Assembly (NCBI GenBank): GCA_964572955.1
Contig: CAZNGY010000026.1
Coordinates: 1 to 28,545 of the forward strand
DNA from: UBA3775 sp964572955
GTDB taxonomy: Bacteria > Bacillota > Clostridia > Lachnospirales > Lachnospiraceae
Reading direction: 5' to 3'
DNA: 28,545 bases
A program made the translations under genes and the position numbers. Position 1 is the stretch's first letter. Every line of letters begins with the position of its first letter. Below, piece by piece: positions 16,043-23,989 of this stretch. The notes under the pieces are model-generated. The model was not told where the DNA came from. It did not search any database and saw nothing but the letters and a program-made list of their open reading frames with translations.

Positions 16043-16143
16043 TAATTACACCTCTTCTAAACAAAATGTATTGTATTCCTAAACAAAACTTTTGGGGTCA
16101 ATAAATTCTCCCGACGTGTTTTTACCGTCAATTACAACGACTA

Positions 16144-16175
16144 TTTATTACTGAAATTAATTTCCCGGTAATAAA
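16144..16175 (-). promoter_or_regulatory. Inverted repeat in the rimP leader
   Basis: TTTATTAC and GTAATAAA (16168-16175 with 16144-16151) form a perfect 8-bp stem around a further GAAAT/ATTTC pairing. It begins four bases after the preceding hairpin and about 100 bases before rimP. It has no T-run. It could be an RNA hairpin or a DNA operator; its role is unknown. Confidence 0.45.
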
Positions 16176-16202
16176 CAAAAGTGGACAATTTCTTGTCCAC
16201 TT
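16173..16202 (-). terminator. Intrinsic terminator after the his operon, or attenuator in the rimP leader
   Basis: A perfect 10-bp stem AAGTGGACAA/TTGTCCACTT (16193-16202 with 16179-16188) closes a GAAA tetraloop and is followed on the minus strand by TTGTTT. It lies 87 bases after the 40-residue membrane-protein gene, so it should end the his transcript. Because a promoter-like sequence lies just upstream, it would also fall inside the rimP leader. Confidence 0.8.
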
Positions 16203-16227
16203 CTAAAAAACACTAGTATCCTATCCT

Positions 16228-16256
16228 GTTATACCACTTATTCCACCCAAAATCAA
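16228..16256 (-). promoter_or_regulatory. Promoter-like sequence upstream of rimP
   Basis: TTGATT (16251-16256), a 17-base spacer and TATAAC (16228-16233) match sigma-A consensus at 9 of 12 positions, with a predicted start near 16221. It is the best promoter in the gap before rimP. A transcript from it would meet the hairpin at 16179-16202 about 20 bases in, suggesting either attenuation or that the real rimP promoter lies downstream. Confidence 0.55.
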
Positions 16257-16288
16257 GTAGTAAAGTAATTTTTTTACCCATACACCTT

Positions 16289-16411
16289 TTAATTGCTACT
16301 TTTATCTTTCCTGTCTCTTGCTTTTTTTCCAAGAAAAATTCCCAGACCTGCAACAGCAACAAGTAAAATAAAATTAGCTGATGTTTTAATTAACTCTACC
16401 AGAAAATCCAT
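16289..16411 (-). CDS. 40-residue single-pass membrane protein
   Basis: A short open frame with a perfect-looking start: GGAGGTGA ends four bases before the ATG. The peptide begins MDFLVELIKTSANFILLVAVAG, a hydrophobic helix of about 20 residues with two acidic residues at the N-terminus, continues GLGIFLGKKAR, and ends in a charged RDRKDKSSN tail. The pattern is a single-pass protein with its basic tail in the cytoplasm. It lies 88 bases after hisIE with no clear promoter between, only a 6-bp hairpin (16480-16496), so it is probably read from the his transcript. From memory, similar tiny proteins occur in other Lachnospiraceae, sometimes with implausible database names; I cannot check this. 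Function is unknown. Confidence 0.75.
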   Translation of the reverse strand: MDFLVELIKTSANFILLVAVAGLGIFLGKKARDRKDKSSN

Positions 16412-16499
16412 GGTGTCACCTCCATAAAAATCCAAGCTCCTCTTACAGACTCCGATGTGAAACTCATTTTATCAAACACTGACATAACTAATGTCATTA

Positions 16500-17783
16500 T
16501 TACTTACGTCTGTTAGCAAGTTCCTTAACAATATCATTCCAGTCAAGATCGCATTCTGCCATAAGAACCATAAGATGATACAGATAATCAGCAATCTCAT
16601 ATTTTAGTTCCTCTGCATCAGGATTCTTTGCTGCAATTGTTATCTCTGTTGCTTCTTCTCCACATTTCTTAAGGATCTTATCAATGCCTTCCGTAAATAG
16701 ATAATTTGTATATGATCCGGGTTTTGGATTAACCTTGCGATCCATAATGATATTATAATCTTCCGTAAGAATCGAAAGAGGATTCAAGTCATTATACTCC
16801 TTTTTAGCCAATTCTGTAAAGAAGCATGAATAATTTCCTGTGTGACACGCTGCACCAAGCTGATGAACTTCAGCTAAAATCGTATCTTTATCACAGTCTA
16901 TAGAAAGTTTTTTTACAAACTGATAATGACCGCTTGTTTCCCCTTTTATCCATTTTTCTTTACGGCTTCTGGAATAATATGTCATCCTTCCAGTCTTAAT
17001 GGTTTCATTATATGCTGGTTCATCCATGTATGCAACCATCAGAACCTCTTTCGTTTTATAATCCTGAACAACCACCGGAATAAGACCATCAGAATTAAGT
17101 TTAAATTCATTAAAAGGTATTGAACTTTCAAGACATCTTACCTCAAATCCATTGTCTTTTAATGTATTTTTTACTGCAAGAATATCTTTTCCACGATAGA
17201 AATTTGTAGCAACACCATATACATTTTCTATTTCCAAAAGATTCTCTATACTATTTCTTACAAGGCTGTCTCGTACAATTACCGGAAGCACTGATGAATT
17301 TATCAGGTTCTCTGTTCTTGATGTAATTTCAACATGCTTAAGAAAGAGTTTTGCAATTCCCATTTTTTTCAATTCATCAATTGTATCACCTTCAAGGCTG
17401 TCGAAATCCAAACTACCGGCAGCTCCATTATATATCATACAAATACTGTCTTTTCCGAATCTGTCAATAGAAGCTTTTACTGTATCTATATTTAAATCGT
17501 CGGAATATTGTATAACACAATACGATGCACCTGTATAAAGTGCCTTTTTTACGTCTTCGAATTTGTGAACCACTACACCAGCATAAACAGGTATATCCAC
17601 TCTTTTAAGAATAAGTCTTAATGTAATTAAGAATTCAGCCTGTGCTTCCCTATTGTCATCATAATTATAAATATAAAGTCCGTCCGCTCCCATCTGTTCA
17701 TACTGCACTGCCTGTTCAAGTACAACATTAGGATACTCTGTTTCTGCATTTATATACGCAATAATGTTCTTATATTCTTTCAT
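16500..17783 (-). CDS. hisIE: HisIE: phosphoribosyl-AMP cyclohydrolase / phosphoribosyl-ATP pyrophosphatase with degenerate TIM-barrel N-terminus
   Basis: Catalyses the second and third steps of histidine synthesis. The 427 residues have three parts. The first 215 resemble a HisA/HisF (beta/alpha)8 barrel (QMGADGLYIYN, LPVIVRDSL), but the strand that normally ends with a catalytic aspartate reads IAYINA, and the opposite strand reads ICMIYNG, so both catalytic Asp positions seem lost. HisI follows (about 225-325) with Mg ligands in DCDKD and zinc cysteines in DCD, ACH and SCF. HisE ends the protein (about 355-425) with LFTEGIDKILKKCGEEATE and EIADYLYHL. AGGAG five bases before the ATG at 17783 is preferred to the in-frame ATG at 17798. 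It follows hisD by 33 bases. Confidence 0.94.
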   Translation of the reverse strand: MKEYKNIIAYINAETEYPNVVLEQAVQYEQMGADGLYIYNYDDNREAQAEFLITLRLILKRVDIPVYAGVVVHKFEDVKKALYTGASYCVIQYSDDLNIDTVKASIDRFGKDSICMIYNGAAGSLDFDSLEGDTIDELKKMGIAKLFLKHVEITSRTENLINSSVLPVIVRDSLVRNSIENLLEIENVYGVATNFYRGKDILAVKNTLKDNGFEVRCLESSIPFNEFKLNSDGLIPVVVQDYKTKEVLMVAYMDEPAYNETIKTGRMTYYSRSRKEKWIKGETSGHYQFVKKLSIDCDKDTILAEVHQLGAACHTGNYSCFFTELAKKEYNDLNPLSILTEDYNIIMDRKVNPKPGSYTNYLFTEGIDKILKKCGEEATEITIAAKNPDAEELKYEIADYLYHLMVLMAECDLDWNDIVKELANRRK

Positions 17784-17816
17784 AATGCTCCTAACCATCA
17801 GTTTCTACTGATTCGA

Positions 17817-19112
17817 TTAATTATTCTCCTCAAATCTTACCGCAATTGAATTAGCATGTGCTGTAAGACCTTCTGCCTCTGCAAATCTGATAATATCCTT
17901 ATGTACAGGCTCCAATGCATCCCTTGTATATGAAATAATACTGGATTTTTTTACAAAATCATCAAGATTAAGTGGCGAAAAGAATTTAGAAGTACCGTTC
18001 GTAGGCAGTACATGATTTGGTCCGGCAAAATAATCTCCGAGCGGCTCGCTTGAATACTGACCAAGAAAAACCGCGCCTGCATTTACTATCTTTGTCATGT
18101 CCGCAAACGGATCTGCTGTTACTATCTCTAAATGTTCTGAAGCAATGTCATTTACCGCATCAATTGCATCTTCCTTGTTTTCTGCAATAAAAATATAACC
18201 AAATTTATCAAGGGATTTTTCTATAATTTCTTTCCTGCTCAGTTTTTTCAGAAATTCATCCACTTCATCGGAAACCTTATCTGCCAATTCTCTTGATGTG
18301 GTTATCAAAATTGCACTTGCAAGTTCATCATGTTCGGCCTGTGACAATAAATCTGCAGCTATGTAGCGTGGATTTGCTGTTTCATCAGCAAGAACAAGAA
18401 TTTCACTCGGTCCGGCAATTGAATCAATGCTTACATTACCATAAACCCTTTTTTTAGCAAGTGCAACATATATATTTCCGGGTCCAACAATTTTATCAAC
18501 CTTTGGAACTGATTTTGTACCAAAAGCAAGAGCTCCTATTGCCTGTGCTCCACCCACTTTTATTATCTCAGTCACACCCGCCTCGTTTGCTGCAACCAAT
18601 GTGTTTGGGCTGATTTTTCCGTCTTTTCCTGCCGGAGTCGTCATTACAAGTCTCTTAACACCTGCCACCTTTGCAGGAATCGCATTCATCAAAACCGAAC
18701 TCGGATATGCAGCCTTTCCTCCCGGAACATATATACCGCATGATGAAAGAGGAATCACTCTCTGACCTACAATAATACCATCAGAATAATCAAACCAGGA
18801 ATTTCTTTTCTGCTTTTCATGAAATGCTCTTATATTTTCGGCTGATTTTCTGATAACTCTTACCACTTCAGGGTCAACCTGCTCATAAGCCTCTTTTATT
18901 TCTTCTTCGGTTACACGTATATTTTCACTGTTTAGTTCAAATTTATCAAACATAGCAGTATATTTGAATACTGCTGCATCTCCATTTTTCTTAACATCAT
19001 CCAATATCTCTGCAACCTTTGATTCATACTCTGAATACTGATTAGGATTTCTCTTTAATAAAAGCTCTAATAATTCCTTTTTTGAATCTGCTGTAAGTTT
19101 TACCTTTCTCAT
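17817..19112 (-). CDS. hisD: Histidinol dehydrogenase
   Basis: Zinc- and NAD-dependent enzyme that oxidises histidinol to histidine in the last two steps of the pathway. The 431 residues carry the glycine-rich YVPGGKAAYPSSVLMNAIPAKVAGV segment, KIVGPGNIYVALAKK, the AGPSEILVLAD signature, LLSQAEHDELASA with the Gln and His zinc/catalytic positions, ASEHLEI and GPNHVLPTNG with the C-terminal active-site histidines. Length is normal. AGGAGG six bases before the ATG at 19110-19112 decides the start; the frame itself opens nine codons earlier. It lies 33 bases after hisG. Confidence 0.97.
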   Translation of the reverse strand: MRKVKLTADSKKELLELLLKRNPNQYSEYESKVAEILDDVKKNGDAAVFKYTAMFDKFELNSENIRVTEEEIKEAYEQVDPEVVRVIRKSAENIRAFHEKQKRNSWFDYSDGIIVGQRVIPLSSCGIYVPGGKAAYPSSVLMNAIPAKVAGVKRLVMTTPAGKDGKISPNTLVAANEAGVTEIIKVGGAQAIGALAFGTKSVPKVDKIVGPGNIYVALAKKRVYGNVSIDSIAGPSEILVLADETANPRYIAADLLSQAEHDELASAILITTSRELADKVSDEVDEFLKKLSRKEIIEKSLDKFGYIFIAENKEDAIDAVNDIASEHLEIVTADPFADMTKIVNAGAVFLGQYSSEPLGDYFAGPNHVLPTNGTSKFFSPLNLDDFVKKSSIISYTRDALEPVHKDIIRFAEAEGLTAHANSIAVRFEENN

Positions 19113-19145
19113 ATAAGACCTCCTGTCAGAAACTCTCATCCCAAA

Positions 19146-19793
19146 CTACTGCTGAGCGGCGAGTATCTCTTTAAGACTGTTTATAATTCCTCTTATTCTG
19201 TCCTGTTCCATTTTCATAGAAACCTGATTTACGACCATTCTTGCCGTACATGGACATATTTCTTCAATAACTTCAAGTCCGTTTTCTTTCAACGTAGAAC
19301 CTGTTTCTACAATATCCACAATAACATCACTCAATCCCACTATAGGTGCAAGTTCTACACTTCCGTGAAGCTTTATTATTTCTGCAGTCTGATGTCTGGT
19401 ATTGTGAAAATACTCTCTTGCTATATTTGGATACTTTGATGCAACACGGATTATTTTTCCCGAATCCAGAAGCTCTCTTGCACTTGCGGGACCGGCAACG
19501 CACATTCTGCACTTTGCCATATTCAAGTCAATTACCTCATACAGCTTTCTTCCGTTTTCAAGCAGAGTATCCTTACCTACAATACCGATATCTGCCGCTC
19601 CGTACTCAACATATGTAGGAACATCATCAGCCTTTGCAAGAAAGAATTTAAGATGCTGTTCCTCATTTGTAAATATAAGTTTCCTTGTATCTTTATCATT
19701 AACTTCTTCGCAGGTAATGCCAATCTGCTCAAGAAGATCCATTGTTTTCTTTGCAACCCTGCCTTTTGCCAGGGCAATTGTAAGATATTTCAT
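19146..19793 (-). CDS. hisG: ATP phosphoribosyltransferase catalytic subunit, short form
   Basis: First committed enzyme of histidine synthesis, joining ATP and PRPP. The 215-residue protein is the short HisG(S) type: it begins YLTIALAKGRVAKK, contains the GAADIGIVGKD substrate loop, RVASKYPNIAREYF and the phosphate-binding LSDVIVDIVETGSTLKENGL, and stops before the C-terminal ACT-like regulatory domain of the long form. Short HisG needs HisZ for activity and histidine feedback, and hisZ lies just upstream, six bases away. GGAGG at the end of hisZ serves as its ribosome binding site. Confidence 0.97.
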   Translation of the reverse strand: MKYLTIALAKGRVAKKTMDLLEQIGITCEEVNDKDTRKLIFTNEEQHLKFFLAKADDVPTYVEYGAADIGIVGKDTLLENGRKLYEVIDLNMAKCRMCVAGPASARELLDSGKIIRVASKYPNIAREYFHNTRHQTAEIIKLHGSVELAPIVGLSDVIVDIVETGSTLKENGLEVIEEICPCTARMVVNQVSMKMEQDRIRGIINSLKEILAAQQ

Positions 19794-19799
19794 ATTCCA

Positions 19800-21029
19800 C
19801 TAATCCTCCAAAACAATTATGTCACTGACATCGGCAAATTCTATTTCTTCGGTAAAACGATTAAAATCATCATTTTCGCAGGCTGTATTGTGCTCTGAAA
19901 TCTTTTCCTTAAGTTTTCCGTTATTGTCATGACACAATCTTACACTCCTGCCTTCACTTCTTAATGTCTGTGCCATATCAATGGCTTTACATGCATTATT
20001 GTCATCAAAAAGTACCACCGTACATTCTTTGTCCGGAGCACCGATTAATTTTTCCCTTTCCAATCCCATGAGCAGATAATCAACCGTTATTGACATTCCT
20101 ATTGCCGGAACATCATATCCAAACTGACGTACGAGCTTATTATATCGACCACCGTATGCTACCGGTTCTCCTGAACCATATGTTATTGCCCTAAAAAAAA
20201 CACCTGTATAATATGAATGCTTACTGAGCATACTTAAATCAAATGAAACATAGCTGCTGAAACCATACTTTTCAATAAGCTTATATAAATCAATTAATCT
20301 CTTTAAAGCTCCTTTACTTATTTCATTGAGTTTTTTCTTATATATCTCTTCCAGAATATCAGACTGGCCATAAAGTTCTGCAAGCCTAAGCATTACTTCT
20401 TTTAGATCTCCTGACACCTGCAGTTCTCCGACAAAATCTTCAAGGGCAAATATGTTTTTCTGCTCAAGAATCTCCTTAAGCACTTCTTGTTTTTCCTCGC
20501 TAATTCCGGCTTCTTCCACAAGACCTTTATAAAAGTCTGAATCACCGATTTCCAGCTGAAATTCCTTAACTCCACATGCCAAAAGGGCTTCAATTGTAAG
20601 ACTTATGAGCTCAAAATCAGCATAAACCGAATCATCATTATATAATTCTGCACCAAGCTGAGTAGTCTGCTTGAGTTTTCCTTGCAGTCCGCTGTAATTG
20701 ATAAACTGTTTTGCTCTGTATCCTAATCTTACAGGTAATACACAATCTTTATAATATTTTGCTGCCGTTCTTGCTATTGCCGGTGTGGTATCAGGTCTTA
20801 ATACCAAAGTATTTCCTTCCTTATCAAAAAACTTATACATGTCTTTTGAGGGAACCGTACCTCTTTCTTTATTAAATATGTCAAAATATTCAAATGTCGG
20901 TGTCTCAACATCCGAATAACCAAATCTATGCATACAGTCAAGAATCGAATTTTCAAGTCTCGATTTGTTTTTACTCTCTGTTCCATAAATATCACGAACA
21001 CCTTCCGGTATGTGAAGTAGATTAATCAT
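19800..21029 (-). CDS. hisZ: ATP phosphoribosyltransferase regulatory subunit HisZ
   Basis: A catalytically dead paralogue of histidyl-tRNA synthetase that forms a hetero-octamer with short HisG and confers activity and histidine sensitivity. The 409 residues begin MINLLHIPEGVRDIYG and retain the class II core: LRPDTTPAIAR at motif 2, the RLGYRAKQF region, QTTQLGAELYN, and VAYGGRYNKLVRQFG near motif 3. The HisRS-specific anticodon domain is replaced by a short tail. GGAGG six bases before the ATG at 21029 sets the start; the longest frame opens 21 codons earlier. It is the first gene of the his operon and has a strong promoter. Confidence 0.95.
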   Translation of the reverse strand: MINLLHIPEGVRDIYGTESKNKSRLENSILDCMHRFGYSDVETPTFEYFDIFNKERGTVPSKDMYKFFDKEGNTLVLRPDTTPAIARTAAKYYKDCVLPVRLGYRAKQFINYSGLQGKLKQTTQLGAELYNDDSVYADFELISLTIEALLACGVKEFQLEIGDSDFYKGLVEEAGISEEKQEVLKEILEQKNIFALEDFVGELQVSGDLKEVMLRLAELYGQSDILEEIYKKKLNEISKGALKRLIDLYKLIEKYGFSSYVSFDLSMLSKHSYYTGVFFRAITYGSGEPVAYGGRYNKLVRQFGYDVPAIGMSITVDYLLMGLEREKLIGAPDKECTVVLFDDNNACKAIDMAQTLRSEGRSVRLCHDNNGKLKEKISEHNTACENDDFNRFTEEIEFADVSDIIVLED

Positions 21030-21065
21030 TTTATTCTCCTCCGGTTTGTCTTTGATATTGAATAA

Positions 21066-21084
21066 ATATTCATCAGATGAATAT
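21066..21084 (-). promoter_or_regulatory. Inverted repeat in the hisZ leader
   Basis: ATATTCAT, a CTG spacer and ATGAATAT form a perfect 8-bp inverted repeat between the predicted transcription start (near 21121) and hisZ. It could be a regulator binding site or a small RNA hairpin. The leader, about 90 bases, is too short for a typical T-box. Confidence 0.4.
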
Positions 21085-21127
21085 AAAATCATGCATAAAG
21101 CATTACCTTTATCACCCTAACTATGCT

Positions 21128-21156
21128 ACTATAAATCAAAAAAACAATATTGTCAA
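21128..21156 (-). promoter_or_regulatory. Strong promoter of the his operon
   Basis: TTGACA (21151-21156), a 17-base spacer with a T-run, and TATAGT (21128-21133) match sigma-A consensus at 11 of 12 positions. The predicted start is near 21121. I see no terminator between recU and this promoter. Confidence 0.82.
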
Positions 21157-21199
21157 ATCGACATACATTATTCTATGCATATATATACCTTTACAATCA

Positions 21200-21745
21200 T
21201 CAAGTCTGTTTTTCTTCTCTCCTGTCAAGCTCATCATTAACAAACTCCAAATAATTTATTATAGCTGACTGACCGACATTATAAAGACATTCGCTTCTAA
21301 GTTCATCGAATCTTATGCTTTTTCTTCCTCCTGAAGTCATTCTATCATAAAATATCTCAAGTTCATCAACACTCATATAATAAATCTGTCCCTTGGAGGT
21401 ATAGTATATCAACAAAAATGCAATTCCCCCCTGACTTCTGAATTGTTTCATAAATTCCATCTGGTGTTCATGTACGTTCTGCAACGAAAACGTGTCAACT
21501 GCACATTCTTTGCAATCGAAACAAATGGGATATCCCTGTGCGGCACCTATGTAATCAACTGTACTTTTATGGTCAAAATACGCAAGGGTTATATGCCTGG
21601 TATCTTTTTCAATCTCTATCGGTGTTATCGGTGTAGGAATTTTCTGAATAAGGGCAATCCCTTTTTCTTTATAATGCTCATTAGTGGCATTAATTATTTC
21701 CTCAAGAAAAGAGCCCCTTAACCCTCTTGATTTCCAGGAAGCCAT
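21200..21745 (-). CDS. recU: Holliday junction resolvase RecU
   Basis: Firmicutes structure-specific endonuclease that cleaves four-way DNA junctions in recombination and repair. The 181 residues begin with RGLRGSFLEEIINATNEHY and carry the nuclease core: FDHKSTVDYIGAAQGYPICFDCKE, with acidic residues and lysine of the PD-(D/E)XK active site, then HQMEFMKQFRSQGGIAFLLIYY, all typical. Length is slightly short against B. subtilis (about 206) at both ends. Its start overlaps the RluA-type gene by 28 bases with AAGGA before the ATG. In many Firmicutes recU sits beside a penicillin-binding protein gene; here it ends an RNA-modification run. Confidence 0.93.
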   Translation of the reverse strand: MASWKSRGLRGSFLEEIINATNEHYKEKGIALIQKIPTPITPIEIEKDTRHITLAYFDHKSTVDYIGAAQGYPICFDCKECAVDTFSLQNVHEHQMEFMKQFRSQGGIAFLLIYYTSKGQIYYMSVDELEIFYDRMTSGGRKSIRFDELRSECLYNVGQSAIINYLEFVNDELDRREEKQT

Positions 21746-22734
21746 AATCCTTCTCCTTCAATTATTTTTTTCATTTTATCAGGAATTGAGGCCCTAAATC
21801 TCTTCCCTGAAATGTCCGAAAATTCATCTTCAAGCACAGGAAAAACAATCTCATATGCCAAAAGCTGCTGATTCTTAAGATGATATTTTTCGGCTATCAA
21901 ATCCTTTCCGTTTTTACAATACTTTTTATCACCGACAATCGGAAAACCCAGATACGCAAGATGTGCTCTTATTTGATGTGTTTTACCTGTTTCGAGTTTT
22001 ATTCTTACCAAAGAACAGTCTCTTCCGGTTGATACCGGATAAAAAATATTATGAATTTCTTCTGCATCTGCAGATGGTTTTCTGTTCAGACTCACAGTGT
22101 TACTTTCCCGATCTTTAACAAGATACAGTTTCATATCAATCTCATCAGTAAATTTTCCGTCTACTATTGCCAGATAATATTTACCGACATTTCTTTCTTT
22201 AAAAAGCTTTGTCAGGAAACGGCTTCCCTTTAATGTTTTACCTGCAGTAATTATTCCTGCTGTATTTCTGTCCAAACGATTAGCAATTCCCGGTTTAAAT
22301 AATCCATCAGCATTTTTATCGTCACAATAAGCTATTACTCTTTCATTAATCGAAACATCATCAGCTTCCGCCTTTTGAGATAACTCCCCCGCTTTTTTAA
22401 AAACAAGAAGAATATCCTCATTTTCATAGATTATCTCGTCATGTAATAATGGTCTTACTTTTTTTTCATCAGACCTGTCACTGTTTTCTCCTATGGACGA
22501 TTCAACCGGACAGACTGATGAAAATTTCGTAAATGTATCATCAGCTAAAAAAAACTTTATTTCATCACCTTTGGATAGAATTTCATTTCCGACCGCCTTC
22601 TTCCCATTAAGAGTTATGTTTTTCTTTCTCAACATTCTGTATATAAATGACTGTGGCGCTTCTTTTAAAATTCTGGCACAATATTTATTTAATCTCTGTC
22701 CTTCATTTGAAGAATCTACTGTAAAACATCTCAT
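21718..22734 (-). CDS. RluA-family ribosomal pseudouridine synthase
   Basis: Predicted to convert specific uridines of 23S rRNA to pseudouridine. The 338 residues begin with an S4 RNA-binding domain (about 1-65, QRLNKYCARILKEAPQSFIYRMLRKKNITLNGKKA), then a poorly conserved linker, then the catalytic domain with IANRLDRNTAGIITAG, containing catalytic Asp155, GKYYLAIVDG, and KLETGKTHQIRAHLAYLGFPIVGDKKY. The ATG at 22734 has AGGAG seven bases upstream; an in-frame TTG at 22752 overlaps the previous gene and is less likely. RluC/RluD-type specificity cannot be decided from sequence, so I give no symbol. Confidence 0.93.
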   Translation of the reverse strand: MRCFTVDSSNEGQRLNKYCARILKEAPQSFIYRMLRKKNITLNGKKAVGNEILSKGDEIKFFLADDTFTKFSSVCPVESSIGENSDRSDEKKVRPLLHDEIIYENEDILLVFKKAGELSQKAEADDVSINERVIAYCDDKNADGLFKPGIANRLDRNTAGIITAGKTLKGSRFLTKLFKERNVGKYYLAIVDGKFTDEIDMKLYLVKDRESNTVSLNRKPSADAEEIHNIFYPVSTGRDCSLVRIKLETGKTHQIRAHLAYLGFPIVGDKKYCKNGKDLIAEKYHLKNQQLLAYEIVFPVLEDEFSDISGKRFRASIPDKMKKIIEGEGLWLPGNQEG

Positions 22735-22744
22735 ATCATGTCTC

Positions 22745-23302
22745 CTAAACAATCAAAGATCTAAAAAAAGCTGCCGCATCATCATTTTTAAATTCCTCAT
22801 TTAAGGTAATCTTTTTCAGCAGATTAAGATAATCATCAGATTTTGAATAGATTTTCACCTTGCATGAGATGCCTCTTCTTTCAAAACCATCATTCAGATA
22901 TTTGTCACAGTCATAGTTTTTCACCTGCCCCATTTCAGAGAATGCGTACATTCCGGCATTTGTCATTACTGCATGTTCAAACTTATACATACACTGTTCA
23001 CTTGAAAACACAGTATCTGTAAATATTACTGCATTATCAGGCACATACTCCGTAATCTTTTTATATATTTCATCATTCATCGGTTTAAAAGGCATAAGAA
23101 CAATCAGATTTACTATTCGTTTACATGCCGGCAAAAATGACATAACAGCAATAACCGTGGCAATATTGGATTTTGTTTTCCATTTAAGCAGCCCTACGGC
23201 GAATACCACCGCAGCAAAAACAATTGTAATAAGAATATATCTCAAGTCTCTTTTTTTTACATAACAGAGATAACCATGTTCACCCTTATTATACTTTTTC
23301 AT
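22745..23302 (-). CDS. Two-helix membrane protein of unknown function
   Basis: A 185-residue protein that I do not recognise. A basic N-terminus is followed by two hydrophobic helices (about 21-40 and 47-71, YILITIVFAAVVFAVGLL and IATVIAVMSFLPACKRIVNLIVLMPF) separated by a short KWKTKS turn, so both ends probably face the cytoplasm. The remaining 110 residues are soluble and mixed alpha/beta, including AVIFTDTVFSSEQCMYKFEHAVMTNAG and a cysteine-containing GISCKVKIYSKSDDYLNLLKKI. It overlaps the HAD gene by ATGA and ends ten bases before the pseudouridine synthase, so it is a true operon member. Lineage-restricted conservation is my guess. Confidence 0.8.
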   Translation of the reverse strand: MKKYNKGEHGYLCYVKKRDLRYILITIVFAAVVFAVGLLKWKTKSNIATVIAVMSFLPACKRIVNLIVLMPFKPMNDEIYKKITEYVPDNAVIFTDTVFSSEQCMYKFEHAVMTNAGMYAFSEMGQVKNYDCDKYLNDGFERRGISCKVKIYSKSDDYLNLLKKITLNEEFKNDDAAAFFRSLIV

Positions 23303-23970
23303 AACTCACCTGTTCCATTTGCAAATTGTTCAATATCAAAGAAATCCTCTATGTAATAATCAGCGATTTCCCTTACATTATCTTTTCTCATTTCAGCGTA
23401 TGTATCTTTAATACCGCATACCTTCATTCCGGCATTTTTGCCTGCTCTGACACCTTGTGAAATATCTTCAAAAACCAAGCATTTCTCAGGCTTTACATTA
23501 AGTTCTTCCGCAACCAAAAGATATATATCCGGTGCAGGTTTTCCTTTCGACACTTCACATGATACATGTTTACTGTCAAAAAGATGTCCTGCATTTAAAG
23601 CATCAAGAACCGTTTCCAGTAATTCCTTTGAATTACTGGTAGCAATACCGGTTTTTATTCCGTTATCCCTTAAAAAAGAAACAAATTCTCTTGCTCCGTT
23701 TTTAAATCCTACTTTCGTTCTGTAAAGTTCTTTCGCCATACAATTCCATCTGTTCTTGATTTCATCAAGTGAGTCTGAAATTTTAAAATGCTCCTTAAAA
23801 TATACCGCCGTTTCCGAAAAACTCATCCCTTCAATTTCCTGCTGAAGATTTGGCGGAAGTTCATACCCATGTTCTCCCAAGTAATCTATATCTATCTGTT
23901 TCCAAAGCCACATTGAGTCTACCAGTGTTCCGTCAAGATCAAAAATCACTGCTTCAATATTACTCAGCAT
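23299..23970 (-). CDS. HAD-superfamily sugar-phosphate-type phosphatase (beta-PGM-like)
   Basis: A 223-residue haloacid dehalogenase subfamily IA protein. It has all catalytic motifs: DLDGTLVDS with nucleophile Asp11 and Asp13, the helical cap (about 16-85), TSNS (about 112-115) as motif II, SKGKPAPDIY with motif III Lys, and VFEDISQGVRAGKNAGMKVCG as the acidic motif IV. The closest family types are beta-phosphoglucomutase and related small-molecule phosphatases; substrate cannot be assigned. GGAGGATAA precedes the ATG. It overlaps the next membrane-protein gene by four bases. Confidence 0.92.
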   Translation of the reverse strand: MLSNIEAVIFDLDGTLVDSMWLWKQIDIDYLGEHGYELPPNLQQEIEGMSFSETAVYFKEHFKISDSLDEIKNRWNCMAKELYRTKVGFKNGAREFVSFLRDNGIKTGIATSNSKELLETVLDALNAGHLFDSKHVSCEVSKGKPAPDIYLLVAEELNVKPEKCLVFEDISQGVRAGKNAGMKVCGIKDTYAEMRKDNVREIADYYIEDFFDIEQFANGTGEL

Positions 23971-23989
23971 TTATCCTCCACTCCTGATG

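Noticed and set aside
16228..16256. GGGTGGAATAAGTGG inside the promoter spacer resembles MraZ-type GTGG repeats.
   Set aside because: The two GTGG units are nine bases apart rather than the ten usual for MraZ boxes, and no mraZ or division genes are nearby.
16480..16496. Hairpin TGACAT/ATGTCA just after hisIE as a terminator.
   Set aside because: The stem is only 6 bp of weak composition and GTGTTTGA after it is not a T-run; the 40-residue gene downstream would then lack a promoter.
21029..21121. Possible T-box or leader peptide upstream of hisZ.
   Set aside because: The leader is about 90 bases, with no T-box sequence, no terminator pair and no His-rich short frame.
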